A stretch of DNA of 64,000 nt from Opitutaceae bacterium (GTDB lineage: Bacteria > Verrucomicrobiota > Verrucomicrobiia > Opitutales > Opitutaceae): positions 1-64,000 of the forward strand of contig JANQKV010000026.1 in NCBI GenBank assembly GCA_028280945.1, given 5' to 3'. The notes beneath the pieces were generated by a model, which ran no database searches, was not told the DNA's origin, and saw nothing but the letters and a program-made list of their open reading frames with translations. Both the position numbers and the translations under genes were made by a program. Below, one piece after another: positions 8,434-17,696 of this stretch. How positions within the stretch are numbered: the stretch's first letter is position 1; each line of letters begins with the position of its first letter.

Positions 8434-9054
8434 GTGAGTTGGATTTTTGAAAACATCCAGATAATCATCATCGTCGGGTCGACCATCGCCTGGTGGTTGA
8501 CCCAACGGAATCAGGACAGCGGAGACACGCCGCCGCCCATGGATCGTCCGGGGCGGGAAAAAATCGATGTCGAGCAACTGGAGCGCACCCGCCGTCTGCG
8601 CGAAGAGATTCGTCGCAAGCGCGAAGCGCGCCGCAGTGGTGAGGTTGCGGAACCGGTCCCGCAAATGCGCGAGGCACCCCAGCCCGAGCCGCCGCAGATA
8701 CCGCGCGAGGTGACCGAGCAGATGCCGCCGGTGTTGCGGGACCTCATGGGGATTCCGGAGCCTGAACCACCGCCTCCCGTGCCGCCGCCGATCCCCGAGG
8801 TCAACCCGGTCGCCGAGCGCCAACGGCGCCTGGAGGCCGAGATGGCCGAACTCGAGGCCAAGCGACGCGAGGCGGAAGCCGTGGCTGCCAACGTCAAGGT
8901 GGCCCCCGGAGCCAAGCGTCCCCGTCGTCGCCGAACCAGCAGCGCAACTTCGCTGGATGATCGCGATTTTCTCGCCACGCTGCGCGATCCGGCCCAGGCC
9001 CGCCGGGCCATCGTGCTGCGCGATATTCTGAGCAAGCCGGTTGGGTTGCGGTGA
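8434..9054 (+). CDS. Membrane-anchored proline/charge-rich protein of the floA operon
   Basis: This 206-residue protein starts at GTG 22 bases after floA. One N-terminal membrane segment (about 5-22, FENIQIIIIVGSTIAWWL) is followed by a basic helical stretch (45-72), a proline-rich linker (75-125), a charged coiled-coil-like helix (128-152) and a basic patch KRPRRRR. A compact end (DRDFLATLRDPAQARRAIVL) closes it. I recognise no named family. Position suggests a partner of FloA/NfeD. No better start is seen; the Shine-Dalgarno sequence is weak. Confidence 0.7.
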   Translation: MSWIFENIQIIIIVGSTIAWWLTQRNQDSGDTPPPMDRPGREKIDVEQLERTRRLREEIRRKREARRSGEVAEPVPQMREAPQPEPPQIPREVTEQMPPVLRDLMGIPEPEPPPPVPPPIPEVNPVAERQRRLEAEMAELEAKRREAEAVAANVKVAPGAKRPRRRRTSSATSLDDRDFLATLRDPAQARRAIVLRDILSKPVGLR

Positions 9055-9203
9055 TCTTCGTGGAGATCGACGAATAAGCAAATAACAGCCGGGTCGCCTC
9101 CGCTTCCCGCGGCCAAGCACGTTGCCGTTCCGGGGTGGTTTTGGGGGCTTGGCGGTTAGGAACCGGGGCAAACCCGCCGGGGAACGGAGCCGCTCGCGCT
9201 CCG

Positions 9204-10001
9204 CTACTGGATCCGGATGCGGTCCCGGCCGGTCAGGCCGGTGGGGTAGCGTTCGCCGTTGATCTCGACCTCGACACTTTCGATGGGGTCGGCGGTGAGC
9301 AGCATCGAGTCGGTCTTGGGGAACGCTCGACTGCCGCCTTGCGAAATGGCGCCTTGGAAAAGCTCTTCGCCGGTCGTCTCGTCGACCATCTTGATGCGCA
9401 CATCGGCCAACGCATGGATGACCACGTCGTTCGTCAAAACCGGGATGGTTTCAGCGGCGGTTTCGGCCGTGGGCTCGGTTTCGTCGTCGCTGCCGCTGAA
9501 GGCGCGCACGGCAAACACAATGATCAGGACCACGGCGATCAAGGCGGCCAGGGCGATGAGTCCGCGGATGACGAGAGCCTTGTCGAGGTAGGGCATGCTG
9601 CTCGCGGTCTTCGGCGCGAAGGTGGCCGGGTTGTCGTCGCCTGCCTGCCGCTCGGCTTCGAGGTCTTCCTCGTCCGCCGGCTCCGGAGCGTGATCGCGGG
9701 TTGTCGTGCTGGAGGTGATGTCCATGCGACCGTAGATCTCCCGGCTCATCGGCTTCGACTTGGGTTTGCCGTGTCCGAGGGCATTGTAGTCGTTGACGGT
9801 CTTCTCGGGGGAAAGTCCGAGGTAGATTGCGTAGTTGCGCAGGAACCCGCGGACGTAGATGTCAGGCAGATTGATGTCGAACTGGTTGCTCTCGAACTTG
9901 TGGAGGTAATCGCCTCGCACTTTCGTGGCTTCGGCCGCTTCGCGAATGGAGATTCCTTTGCTTTTCCGTGCCTCTTCCAGTCGTTCGCCGATGTTCTGCA
10001 T
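9204..10001 (-). CDS. RodZ-like helix-turn-helix membrane protein
   Basis: The 265 residues show a Cro/CI-type HTH at the N-terminus (about 3-70, RLEEARKSKGISIREAAEAT). A long acidic linker, one membrane helix (about 145-166, LIALAALIAVVLIIVFAV) and a C-terminal beta domain (about 190-265) of the RodZ periplasmic type follow. RodZ links MreB to the membrane and cell shape. HTH, single TM and beta domain in this order is diagnostic of the family. It is transcribed on the same strand as ftsK upstream, with 112 bases between. Confidence 0.85.
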   Translation of the reverse strand: MQNIGERLEEARKSKGISIREAAEATKVRGDYLHKFESNQFDINLPDIYVRGFLRNYAIYLGLSPEKTVNDYNALGHGKPKSKPMSREIYGRMDITSSTTTRDHAPEPADEEDLEAERQAGDDNPATFAPKTASSMPYLDKALVIRGLIALAALIAVVLIIVFAVRAFSGSDDETEPTAETAAETIPVLTNDVVIHALADVRIKMVDETTGEELFQGAISQGGSRAFPKTDSMLLTADPIESVEVEINGERYPTGLTGRDRIRIQ

Positions 10002-10069
10002 GGGGTTAAATTAGAACCGAGAAATCGAAACTAGGAAGCGAGAAAATGAGGGGAGCGCGGTCCCGCGGT

Positions 10070-10105
10070 GTTTTTAACCGCAGACAGGCACGGATTAACG
10101 CGGTT
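10070..10105. repeat. Degenerate TTAACCGCAGACAGG...CACGGATTAA dispersed-repeat fragment
   Basis: The gap between rodZ and ftsK contains TTTTTAACCGCAGACAGGCA followed by CGGATTAACGCGG. This resembles the AACCGCAGA/CACGGATTA-type intergenic repeats I recall from Verrucomicrobiota. Only one copy is in the window, so the call rests on resemblance. Confidence 0.35.
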
Positions 10106-10113
10106 GGGCTGAC

Positions 10114-12723
10114 TCAAAGGCTGTCGAGATCAACCAGAATCTCGCGGGGACTCGACCCATTCTCCGGGCCGACTATGCCGTTGTCCTCGAGCAAATCGAT
10201 GATCCGGGCGGCGCGGTTGTAGCCGATGCGCAGGCGGCGCTGGATGTTGGAGGTGGAGGCGCGCTTGCTCGCCTTGAGCACCTCAATGGCCTGTTGGTAG
10301 AGTTCCTCGTCGTCGCCGAGATCGCCGTCGCTTCCGCCGCCTCCGCCATCACCATCCTCGCCGGCGCGATCGATCTGGGCCTGCACGTCGGAGGCGTATT
10401 GGGGTGGCCCGTTGGTCTGCATGAACTCGACCAGCTCCATGACTTCTTCGTCGGAGCAGAACGCACCCTGGGCCCGCACCAGCCGCGCCGTGCCGGGCGG
10501 TGAAAAGAGCATGTCGCCACGACCAATGAGGTTGTCGGCCCCCTTGGTGTCGAGGATCGTGCGGGAGTCGACCTGGGAAGCGACTTGGAAGGCGATGCGC
10601 GAGGGCAGGTTGGCCTTGATGACACCGGTGATCACGTTCACGGACGGTCGCTGGGTCGCGATGATGAGATGGATGCCGGCGGCCCGGGCCAGCTGGGCGA
10701 GCCGGGCAATCGAGGTCTCGATTTCGGCGGGGGCCACCATCATGAGGTCGGCCAACTCGTCGATGATGGCGACGATGTAGGGCAGGTGGTCCGGCAGTTC
10801 GATCTCGTCGTCGAGAGCGGGATCCACTCCCGGCAGGCCGGTCTGTTCGCCATCGACGGGCGGCGGCAGGTCCGGCTTGGCGCTGCGTTTTTTACGACCG
10901 TTGAAGCCGACAATGTTCCGGACATTGCATTTGGCGAACATCTGGTAGCGCTGCTCCATTTCGGCGAGCAGCCACTTGAGCGCCCCGGGCACTTTCTTCG
11001 GCTCGGTGACCACGGGAATGAGCATGTGCGGCAGGCTATTGAACACCTTCAGCTCAACCACCTTCGGGTCGACCATCAGCAAGCGCACGTCATGCGGGCT
11101 CTTGGAGTAGAGAATGGAGGAAACGATGGAGTTGATGCAGACCGACTTGCCCGAGCCGGTGGCGCCCGCGATGAGCAGGTGGGGCATCTTCGCCAGGTCG
11201 GAAACCAGCGGTTTGCCCGAAACGTCCTTGCCGAGAGCGATGGGAAGTTCCGCTTTGTGGGAAGCCCAGTCCTGCGACTCCAGGATCTCGCGCATGCCCA
11301 CCGGGGTCGGATGCTTGTTGGGCACTTCCACCCCCACGGCGGCTTTACCCGGAATGGGGGCGAGGATGCGCACGGATTGGGCACGCATGCCCAGGGCGAT
11401 ATTCTTGTCGAGGTTGGAGATCTTTTCGACCCGCACCCCGGCGGCGGGTACAACCTCGTAGCGGGTAATGACGGGGCCCACGTGGATTTCGCCGATGGAG
11501 ACCTTGACGCCAAACTCGCCGAGGATGCGCAGCAGGTTTTCCGCGTTGTTCTGGTGCTCCTCTTCCGTGTTGTCGACGTGGGGTGTCGCCGGCTCGTTGA
11601 GCAGGGTCAGCGGCGGGAAGCGGTAATCGCCGACCACCTTGGGCGAGTTGATGCCGCGGGCCTTTTTGGTTTGCTCGGCCTTGACGATATTGAGCTCCAT
11701 CTTGCCGCCTGCTTCCGAGGCAGCCGTTGTGGGCTCGGATTCGGAGGGCGGGTTTTTGGATTTGCCTCCCGGTTTTCCGAGGGAGAGGCCGATGACCTTG
11801 GGTGGTTCGGGAGCAGGCTCGGGTTCGGGTTCCGGCGGCGGTGGTTTCAGCGGAGCCATGGTCTCGGACGGATCGACCGGCTTGGAAACAGGCAGCGAGG
11901 AGAGGGGATCATCGCCGCCGGCCAGTTTCAGGCCCTTGCCGGCTTTTTTACCCGCTTTCTTGGCCTCCTTCGCGGCGGCCTTTTCATTGGCGATGCGTTC
12001 CTTTTCCGCCAGCCGGGCGGCCTTGGCCGCGGCTTTTTCCTCCGCTTTGCGCCGGGCGCGTTCTTCCTTGGCCAGGCGCTTTTGTTCGGCCCGCTCGGCG
12101 GCGGCCTCGGCGCGGCGTTGGCGCCAGTCCCGCAGGTTGGCGATGACCTGGTCGAACAGGCTACCGATGTCGCGGGTGAGGATGAAGATCCAAGCGAACA
12201 CCAAAACGGTCGCCAACAACGAGGCGGAGCCGAACACCCCAACCGTGTCCACCAGCAGGGTATCGTAAATCCAAGCTCCAATGTGGCCGCCCAGCCGGCC
12301 TTCGGGGAAATACTGGCTGTCAGCGAACGACTCGAGCTGGAACATGGCTGCGAGACCGCAGGCCGCCATCAAGGCGCAGGCCATGGCAATGAAGCGGGCC
12401 AGGGCGAGGCGGCGGGCGTTGCGGATCGCGACCCATAGCGACCAGAACGAAAACACGGGAATCAACCAGGCGCCGAGTCCCATCCAGACGAAGCTCATGC
12501 GCGCCACATCGGCGCCTGCCTTGCCCACCAGGTTTTTATCGGTCGCAGCGGTGGAATTGCTGGTAAAAAACCCTTCCTGCCAAGGGCTGTAGTCGAGATA
12601 AGCGACGGTCAGCCAGAGACCCAGCAACAAGCAGATTACGGCCACCAGCCAGCGGGGCCGGTAGCGTGGTGGAGCGAATCCGGTCTTCCCGGTCTTTGAG
12701 TTTGAAGTCTTGGACTTGGCCAT
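10114..12723 (-). CDS. ftsK: DNA translocase FtsK/SpoIIIE
   Basis: The 869-residue protein pumps chromosomal DNA through the division septum. Four membrane helices lie in the first 200 residues. A lysine/alanine-rich charged linker (about 200-270) and a proline-rich stretch follow. The motor domain has Walker A GATGSGKS near 520 and Walker B IVAIIDELADLMM near 655, and the C-terminal gamma winged helix (SNIQRRLRIGYNRAARIID) reads KOPS-type sequences. ATG at 12723 (MAKSKTSN) is preferred over the TTG eight codons upstream. Length is typical of the short-linker FtsK/SpoIIIE class. Confidence 0.96.
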   Translation of the reverse strand: MAKSKTSNSKTGKTGFAPPRYRPRWLVAVICLLLGLWLTVAYLDYSPWQEGFFTSNSTAATDKNLVGKAGADVARMSFVWMGLGAWLIPVFSFWSLWVAIRNARRLALARFIAMACALMAACGLAAMFQLESFADSQYFPEGRLGGHIGAWIYDTLLVDTVGVFGSASLLATVLVFAWIFILTRDIGSLFDQVIANLRDWRQRRAEAAAERAEQKRLAKEERARRKAEEKAAAKAARLAEKERIANEKAAAKEAKKAGKKAGKGLKLAGGDDPLSSLPVSKPVDPSETMAPLKPPPPEPEPEPAPEPPKVIGLSLGKPGGKSKNPPSESEPTTAASEAGGKMELNIVKAEQTKKARGINSPKVVGDYRFPPLTLLNEPATPHVDNTEEEHQNNAENLLRILGEFGVKVSIGEIHVGPVITRYEVVPAAGVRVEKISNLDKNIALGMRAQSVRILAPIPGKAAVGVEVPNKHPTPVGMREILESQDWASHKAELPIALGKDVSGKPLVSDLAKMPHLLIAGATGSGKSVCINSIVSSILYSKSPHDVRLLMVDPKVVELKVFNSLPHMLIPVVTEPKKVPGALKWLLAEMEQRYQMFAKCNVRNIVGFNGRKKRSAKPDLPPPVDGEQTGLPGVDPALDDEIELPDHLPYIVAIIDELADLMMVAPAEIETSIARLAQLARAAGIHLIIATQRPSVNVITGVIKANLPSRIAFQVASQVDSRTILDTKGADNLIGRGDMLFSPPGTARLVRAQGAFCSDEEVMELVEFMQTNGPPQYASDVQAQIDRAGEDGDGGGGGSDGDLGDDEELYQQAIEVLKASKRASTSNIQRRLRIGYNRAARIIDLLEDNGIVGPENGSSPREILVDLDSL

Positions 12724-12849
12724 GGAGGTTGAGTGACGGACCGACAAGAACGGGCCCGCGAACCAGATGGATGGATTTCATCCCTGCCAACTAGTCGGTC
12801 AAATGTAAACCCGCCTCCCGGGGAAATCACTTTTTACGAATATTTGAAG

Positions 12850-13809
12850 ATGAACCATATTATCCGTTTTTCACCCATTTATCAGGATCGCGTTTGGGGC
12901 GGTCGCGTGCTCGAAAGTGGCTTGAGCCGGACGCTCCCACGCGAGGGGCCGATCGGCGAAAGCTGGGAGGTGGTGGATCGCCCGGAAGCTCAGTCGGTCT
13001 GCGCCGGCGGCGCGGTCGAGGGGTTGAGCATTCGCGCAGCGATCGAGCAACACGGCGCGGCCATCATGGGCCCGGCCTGGCCGGTTGATCGACCGTTTCC
13101 CATTTTGATCAAGTGGCTCGATTGCCGGGAGCGCCTGAGCCTGCAGGTCCATCCTCCGGCAGAGATTGCTCCCGCCATGGGGGGGGAGCCAAAAACCGAG
13201 AACTGGTTCATTGCCGAGACTTCCGGTGAAGCGGGTTTGATCGTAGGCCTCAAAAAAGGAACAACTCGCGGGCAATTCGCCGATGCGTTGGTGCAAACCA
13301 AACTCGAAGAGTGTGTGCACCGCTTCCCGGTGCAGGCCGGTGATTCCATTTTGGTCGAGAGCGGCACCGTGCATGCCATCGATGGTGGCAATCTCATCCT
13401 CGAGATTCAGCAAAACTCCGACACGACCTATCGGGTTTACGATTGGGGCCGCGTGGGACTGGATGGTTCGCCCCGCCAGCTGCACATCGCCGAATCACTC
13501 GCGTCGATCGACTGGGACTTTTTTGAACCCGAACCTATTCGGGCCGCCGCGGAGGACGCGATCATCGCCGACAGCAGTGAGTTCCGGATTCGTCGCCTGC
13601 CGCTTGCGGCCGGTGAAGCCCTGTCGTTCGCGGCCGGTGAAGAGGCGAGATTGGTGAGCGTCGTGGCCGGGACCCTGAGCGTAAACGGGAACGCTGAAGA
13701 TACAATCACGCGCGGCGACAACGTGCTGTTGCCGTTCGCCGGTGAATTCAAACTTACGGCGGGATCCGATGGCGCGTTGGTCCTGATCACGGATCGGTTC
13801 AGCCAATGA
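12850..13809 (+). CDS. manA: Mannose-6-phosphate isomerase, class I type
   Basis: The 319-residue cupin enzyme interconverts mannose-6-phosphate and fructose-6-phosphate. Zinc ligands expected for the family are visible: Gln99 and His101 in LSLQVHPP, Glu117 in ENWFIA, and His175 in SGTVHAIDGG. FPILIKWLD and NSDTTYRVYDWGR are further signature blocks. ATG 12850 begins MNHIIRFSPIYQ, the usual N-terminus of this group, and the 39 upstream in-frame codons look non-coding. The next gene starts in an ATGA overlap. Confidence 0.95.
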   Translation: MNHIIRFSPIYQDRVWGGRVLESGLSRTLPREGPIGESWEVVDRPEAQSVCAGGAVEGLSIRAAIEQHGAAIMGPAWPVDRPFPILIKWLDCRERLSLQVHPPAEIAPAMGGEPKTENWFIAETSGEAGLIVGLKKGTTRGQFADALVQTKLEECVHRFPVQAGDSILVESGTVHAIDGGNLILEIQQNSDTTYRVYDWGRVGLDGSPRQLHIAESLASIDWDFFEPEPIRAAAEDAIIADSSEFRIRRLPLAAGEALSFAAGEEARLVSVVAGTLSVNGNAEDTITRGDNVLLPFAGEFKLTAGSDGALVLITDRFSQ

Positions 13810-14615
13810 GCGTTCGGCGCGGGACAGGATCACAGAGTCAACGAGGCGGGTTCCTATTCGGACTCCTGGTTGCGTTGGCGGTCATCGCCGCGCTGGCAGT
13901 GTTGGCTTGGATTGTCCTGCTGCCACGAGTGGTCACGACTGCGGTCGAACAGGCGACCGGATTGTCGTGCGATATCCAACGGCTGGCGGCGAATCCCTTC
14001 TCGGGGCATTTTAAGGCCGAGGGCGTTCGCGTCGGTAATCCTGAAGGCTGGGGCGATGAAGCGATGGCGGAGCTTGTGCGACTGGAAGGGACCTTGGATC
14101 TGCTCTCATTGCGGGAATCGACCTTGGTCGTCAAACGGCTGGAAGCAGATGTTGCGCGCTTCGTGATTGTGGTCGATGCGGACGGCCGCACGAACTTGGA
14201 AGGCGTTGCCGCGGGTTGGCCGCCAACCTCGCCATCGACGCGACTCCCGCTTGCTTTGGCGGCCGCGAGCCCATCCGCCTCCGCAAAGCTGCCAAATGAG
14301 GTCCTGGTGCGGCAATTGGACCTGCACCTGATGCGCCTGGAGGTGGTGGATCGGGGAGCCGTGCCTGCCCGTCGAATCGGCGATGACCTCGACTACCATG
14401 AGACCTACCAGAACCTGAGAGATACGCGGGAGCTGCTTTCCCCGACCATGATGGCGCGACTGGCTCGCTCTCCGATTTTATTTAACGTGTTGTTATCCAG
14501 TCGCTTGCTTGATGGTCAAGCCAGCGAGGAAAGTGGCCTGCGCCGGCTGCTCGATCGGGCGGGGGATGCGGTGAATTCATTTTTGCAGGGGCTTGAACAA
14601 ACGCCAAAGCCGTAG
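13806..14615 (+). CDS. AsmA-like single-pass membrane protein
   Basis: The 269-residue protein starts inside the end of manA (ATGA overlap). One N-terminal membrane helix (about 16-40, LFGLLVALAVIAALAVLAWI) leads into an AsmA/DUF748-type N-terminal segment. Its motif NPFSGHFKAEGVRVGNPEGW is the kind found in proteins that bridge the periplasm for lipid transport. It is much shorter than full AsmA proteins, and the rest (about 180-269) is not recognised. It may be a truncated or minimal member. The link to mannose metabolism is only positional. Confidence 0.6.
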   Translation: MSVRRGTGSQSQRGGFLFGLLVALAVIAALAVLAWIVLLPRVVTTAVEQATGLSCDIQRLAANPFSGHFKAEGVRVGNPEGWGDEAMAELVRLEGTLDLLSLRESTLVVKRLEADVARFVIVVDADGRTNLEGVAAGWPPTSPSTRLPLALAAASPSASAKLPNEVLVRQLDLHLMRLEVVDRGAVPARRIGDDLDYHETYQNLRDTRELLSPTMMARLARSPILFNVLLSSRLLDGQASEESGLRRLLDRAGDAVNSFLQGLEQTPKP

Positions 14616-14633
14616 ATTACTTGTCCCTTTGCA

Positions 14634-15281
14634 ATGAACGATACTGCGTCCAAAACCGACTCAACCGACAACGAAGTGCCGATTTCCGCTGCCGAGGCCG
14701 AAGCGACTGCTGCTGCGTCCGAAGAGCAAGCGACGACTGCAACGGCCGAAAACGAAGCGACCGAAGCGAAGGAGGAAGCCAAGGAGCTCACGCTTGAGGA
14801 ACAGCTCGACGTGGCGCGCCAAGAGGCGGCCTCCGCCAAGGAAGCGCACCTGCGTTCCGTGGCCGATCTGGAAAACTTCCGTCGGCGCACCGCCCGCGAA
14901 AAAGACGACCTCCGCGCCTTCGCGGCCGCCAATGTGGTGGAGGAGCTTTTGCCAGTGCTTGATAACCTGGGCTTCGCGCTGACTGCGGCCAAGGCCGACA
15001 ATGCCGAGCTAAAGTCCCTCACCGATGGCGTCGAAATGGTGAGCACCCAGTTTAAATCCGCATTGGGCAACCACGGGCTCAAGGAAATCAACCCTGTCGC
15101 GGAAGCGTTTGACCCCAACGTCCACGAAGCGATGTCCCAAGAGGCCAGCGACGAGGTGGAGGAGGGCAAGGTCGTCCGCGTCATCCGCGTCGGCTATAAG
15201 CTCAACGGACGCCTCCTGCGCCCCGCCTCCGTGATTGTCTCCGGGGGGCCGGCCACGGCGGACGAAGCCAAGAAAGGCTAA
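14634..15281 (+). CDS. grpE: Nucleotide exchange factor GrpE
   Basis: The 215-residue GrpE releases ADP from DnaK. An acidic, alanine-rich N-terminal tail of about 65 residues precedes a long coiled coil (about 60-125, with LRSVADLENFRRRTAREKDD). The C-terminal beta domain includes FDPNVHEAMSQEASDEVEEG and VRVIRVGYKLNGRLLRPASV, both standard GrpE blocks. It is followed after 25 bases by dnaJ, so the two are co-transcribed. No dnaK is in the window, and I see no CIRCE element upstream. Confidence 0.96.
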   Translation: MNDTASKTDSTDNEVPISAAEAEATAAASEEQATTATAENEATEAKEEAKELTLEEQLDVARQEAASAKEAHLRSVADLENFRRRTAREKDDLRAFAAANVVEELLPVLDNLGFALTAAKADNAELKSLTDGVEMVSTQFKSALGNHGLKEINPVAEAFDPNVHEAMSQEASDEVEEGKVVRVIRVGYKLNGRLLRPASVIVSGGPATADEAKKG

Positions 15282-15306
15282 GCTTTAACCCGGACCCAAT
15301 CCTACC

Positions 15307-16476
15307 ATGGCGAAGGAAGACTATTACGATTTGCTGGGCGTCGGCCGCGATGCCTCGGAGGCCGAACTCAAAAAGGCCTACCGCAAGCAGGCGGTGAAGT
15401 ATCACCCCGATAAAAATCCCGGTGACGCGGCGGCAGAGGAAAAGTTCAAGGAAATCTCCCACGCTTACGAAGTCCTCAAAGATCCGGAAAAGCGGGCGGC
15501 CTACGACCGCTATGGCCATGCTGCCTTCGAAGGTGGCGGCGGTCGCGGTCCGGGCGGCATGGGGGGATTCGGTGGAGGCGGTGGGTTCCACGATCCGTTC
15601 GATATTTTCCGCGAAGTGTTTGGCGGCAGTGGCGGCGGCGGAAGCTTTGGCGGGGGAGGTATCTTCGACGAGATGTTCGGTGGCGGCGGTGGCCGCGGCG
15701 GAGCCCGGGATGGTTCCGACCTGCGCTACGATCTCGAGATCTCGTTGGAAGACGCCGCCCGGGGGGTCGAGAAGGAACTCTCGTTTCGCAAGAACGTGAC
15801 CTGCAGCCGCTGCAACGGATCGGGCGCCGAACCGGGTTCACGAAAAGTCACCTGCCCCACGTGCGGTGGCACGGGCCAAGTCGAGCGGGGCCTTGGCAAT
15901 ATCCGTTTCCGCCAACCGTGCCCGACCTGTGGGGGCGCGGGCCAGAAAATCGACCAACCCTGCAGCCGGTGCCGGGGCGAAGGCCGCGAATCGCAGACTG
16001 CCAAAGTCAAGGTGCGCATCCCGGCCGGGGTCGACACCGGCTCGCGTCTGCGCTCCGTGGGCAACGGCGAGGCCGGATTGGCCGGTGGCCAACCCGGCGA
16101 CCTCTACGTGGTGCTCACCGTCAGGGAACACGAGATTTTCGAACGGCACGGCCAGGACTTGTTTTGCGAGATCCCGATCAAGTTCACCCTCGCGACGCTT
16201 GGCGGTTCCATCGAGGTGCCGACGTTGTTCGGCAAGGCGACCTTGAAGATTCCGGTGGGCACGCAAAGCGGCACCACTTTCCGGCTGCGCAGCAAAGGCA
16301 TGCCGTCGCTGCGGGGAGGCTCACAGGGCGACCAGCTTGTGCGCGTGCACGTGGAGGTGCCCAAGAAGCTCACCGATGAGCAGCGCACGCTGCTGGAGGA
16401 GTTTGCGAAGGTCAGTGGCGACGCCGATCAACCCACCGAGGAGGGCTGGTTCGAGAAGGCCAAAAAATTCTTCTAG
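15307..16476 (+). CDS. dnaJ: Chaperone DnaJ (type I)
   Basis: The 389-residue protein is a full type-I J-protein. The J domain has the HPD motif (YHPDKNPGD) near residue 38. A Gly-rich G/F region spans about 75-135. All four zinc repeats are intact ([32 protein letters not shown]; about 160-225), and substrate-binding beta domains and a C-terminal dimer tail follow. It stimulates DnaK ATPase and delivers unfolded clients. The unit with grpE ends in a strong terminator at 16507-16534. Confidence 0.97.
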   Translation: MAKEDYYDLLGVGRDASEAELKKAYRKQAVKYHPDKNPGDAAAEEKFKEISHAYEVLKDPEKRAAYDRYGHAAFEGGGGRGPGGMGGFGGGGGFHDPFDIFREVFGGSGGGGSFGGGGIFDEMFGGGGGRGGARDGSDLRYDLEISLEDAARGVEKELSFRKNVTCSRCNGSGAEPGSRKVTCPTCGGTGQVERGLGNIRFRQPCPTCGGAGQKIDQPCSRCRGEGRESQTAKVKVRIPAGVDTGSRLRSVGNGEAGLAGGQPGDLYVVLTVREHEIFERHGQDLFCEIPIKFTLATLGGSIEVPTLFGKATLKIPVGTQSGTTFRLRSKGMPSLRGGSQGDQLVRVHVEVPKKLTDEQRTLLEEFAKVSGDADQPTEEGWFEKAKKFF

Positions 16477-16506
16477 GCTGACTTTCCCGAAACTGAAATT
16501 TCATCG

Positions 16507-16534
16507 GCGCGTCCCGCGGGACGCGCTTTTTTTT
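16507..16534 (+). terminator. Intrinsic terminator of grpE-dnaJ
   Basis: The 20-base perfect palindrome GCGCGTCCCGCGGGACGCGC (16507-16526) folds into an 8-bp stem with a CGCG loop. Eight T follow directly. It lies 30 bases after the dnaJ stop. Confidence 0.93.
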
Positions 16535-16610
16535 GACCATGTGCGGACGCGGGTTGCACAGGGAAAAACGGGAGCCTAGTTAGGCCTCCACTCGACCCCG
16601 ATTCCTCCCC

Positions 16611-17690
16611 ATGGCTGCCCGCAAAAAATGGCGTATCGCCGGTATCAATTTTGACTTTCGACACATGGACCACCTGCTCGCGTGCGTGGCCCGGACTCCC
16701 CATGCCGAACTGGTTGGGATCGCCCATCACGATCGCGGAGAGATGGCCGATGTCATCGCGGCGCACGAGGTGCCAGATGATCGCGTATTCACAGACTGGA
16801 GACAGTGCATCGAGGCGACCCGGCCGGAGATCGTGATCCTGTGTCCGGCGAGCGGGGCGCATGCGGATTGGGTGGAGGACGTGGCCGCGTATGGCGTGCA
16901 CGTGCTGATCGAAAAGCCGTTCGCCGCGAACCTGGCGCAGGCCGATCGCATGGTGAAAGCCATGCGGCGGGCGAAGCGCCGGCTGGCGATCAACTGGCCG
17001 CTGGCCTGGTATCCGCCCCACGTGACCGCCCACCGGTTGGTGTGGGCGGGGCGGATCGGGGAACTGCAGGAGGTGCATTTTTACGACGGCAACCGCAGTC
17101 CCATCTGGGATCGGGGCAATCCGCGGGCGGAACCCCCGACCACCGCGCAGAAACGGGCCAGTTGGTTTTACGACGCGAACGGCGGTGGCTCCCTTGTCGA
17201 CTACCTCGGCTACGGTGCGACGCTCGCGACCTGGTTTTTTGACGGTCGCAAACCCACAGAGATTACTACCATGACCGGTGGAACCAAAGGACTGCGCGTC
17301 GACGAGCAGAGCGTGACCCTCGCGCGCTACGGCGAGTGGCTTTCCACCTTCCATACGCGTTGGGGCACGTTCAGCGATCCGTGGGAGCATCAGCCGCAGC
17401 CGCGTTGTGGTTTTGTGCTCAAGGGTTCGGCGGGGACCATCTCGAACTACGATTACCAGCCGACCATCACCGTGCAGACCAAACAACATCCCGCCGAGAA
17501 AACCATGGCCGTGGATCGTTTGAAGAAGCCGCGGGAGAACCCCGTGCAGTATTTTCTCCATGCCTTGGAGGCCGATGCTGAAATCACCGGCCCTCTTTCC
17601 ATCAAGATGTCGCGAATCGGTCAGCAAATTGTGGATACAGCCGCGCGCAGTGCGCGGGAGAAACGTCCGCTCAAGCTCCTGACGAAATAG
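16611..17690 (+). CDS. Gfo/Idh/MocA family oxidoreductase with unusual nucleotide-binding loop
   Basis: The 359-residue protein has the two-domain Gfo/Idh/MocA layout: an N-terminal Rossmann fold with VHVLIEKPF (the EKP catalytic-lysine motif) near residue 103, and a C-terminal alpha/beta dehydrogenase domain. The usual GxGxxG after beta-1 is replaced by AGINFDFRHMD, so cofactor binding may differ. Members oxidise or epimerise sugars and polyols with NAD(P). It is followed after 6 bases by a second family member. Substrate unknown. Confidence 0.85.
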   Translation: MAARKKWRIAGINFDFRHMDHLLACVARTPHAELVGIAHHDRGEMADVIAAHEVPDDRVFTDWRQCIEATRPEIVILCPASGAHADWVEDVAAYGVHVLIEKPFAANLAQADRMVKAMRRAKRRLAINWPLAWYPPHVTAHRLVWAGRIGELQEVHFYDGNRSPIWDRGNPRAEPPTTAQKRASWFYDANGGGSLVDYLGYGATLATWFFDGRKPTEITTMTGGTKGLRVDEQSVTLARYGEWLSTFHTRWGTFSDPWEHQPQPRCGFVLKGSAGTISNYDYQPTITVQTKQHPAEKTMAVDRLKKPRENPVQYFLHALEADAEITGPLSIKMSRIGQQIVDTAARSAREKRPLKLLTK

Positions 17691-17696
17691 TTTTTT

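Noticed and set aside
10585..12438. 617-codon open frame on the plus strand
   Set aside because: It is antisense to ftsK, whose motifs are complete. The frame is open only because of high GC third positions and encodes a His/Gly/Arg-rich product without any family motif.
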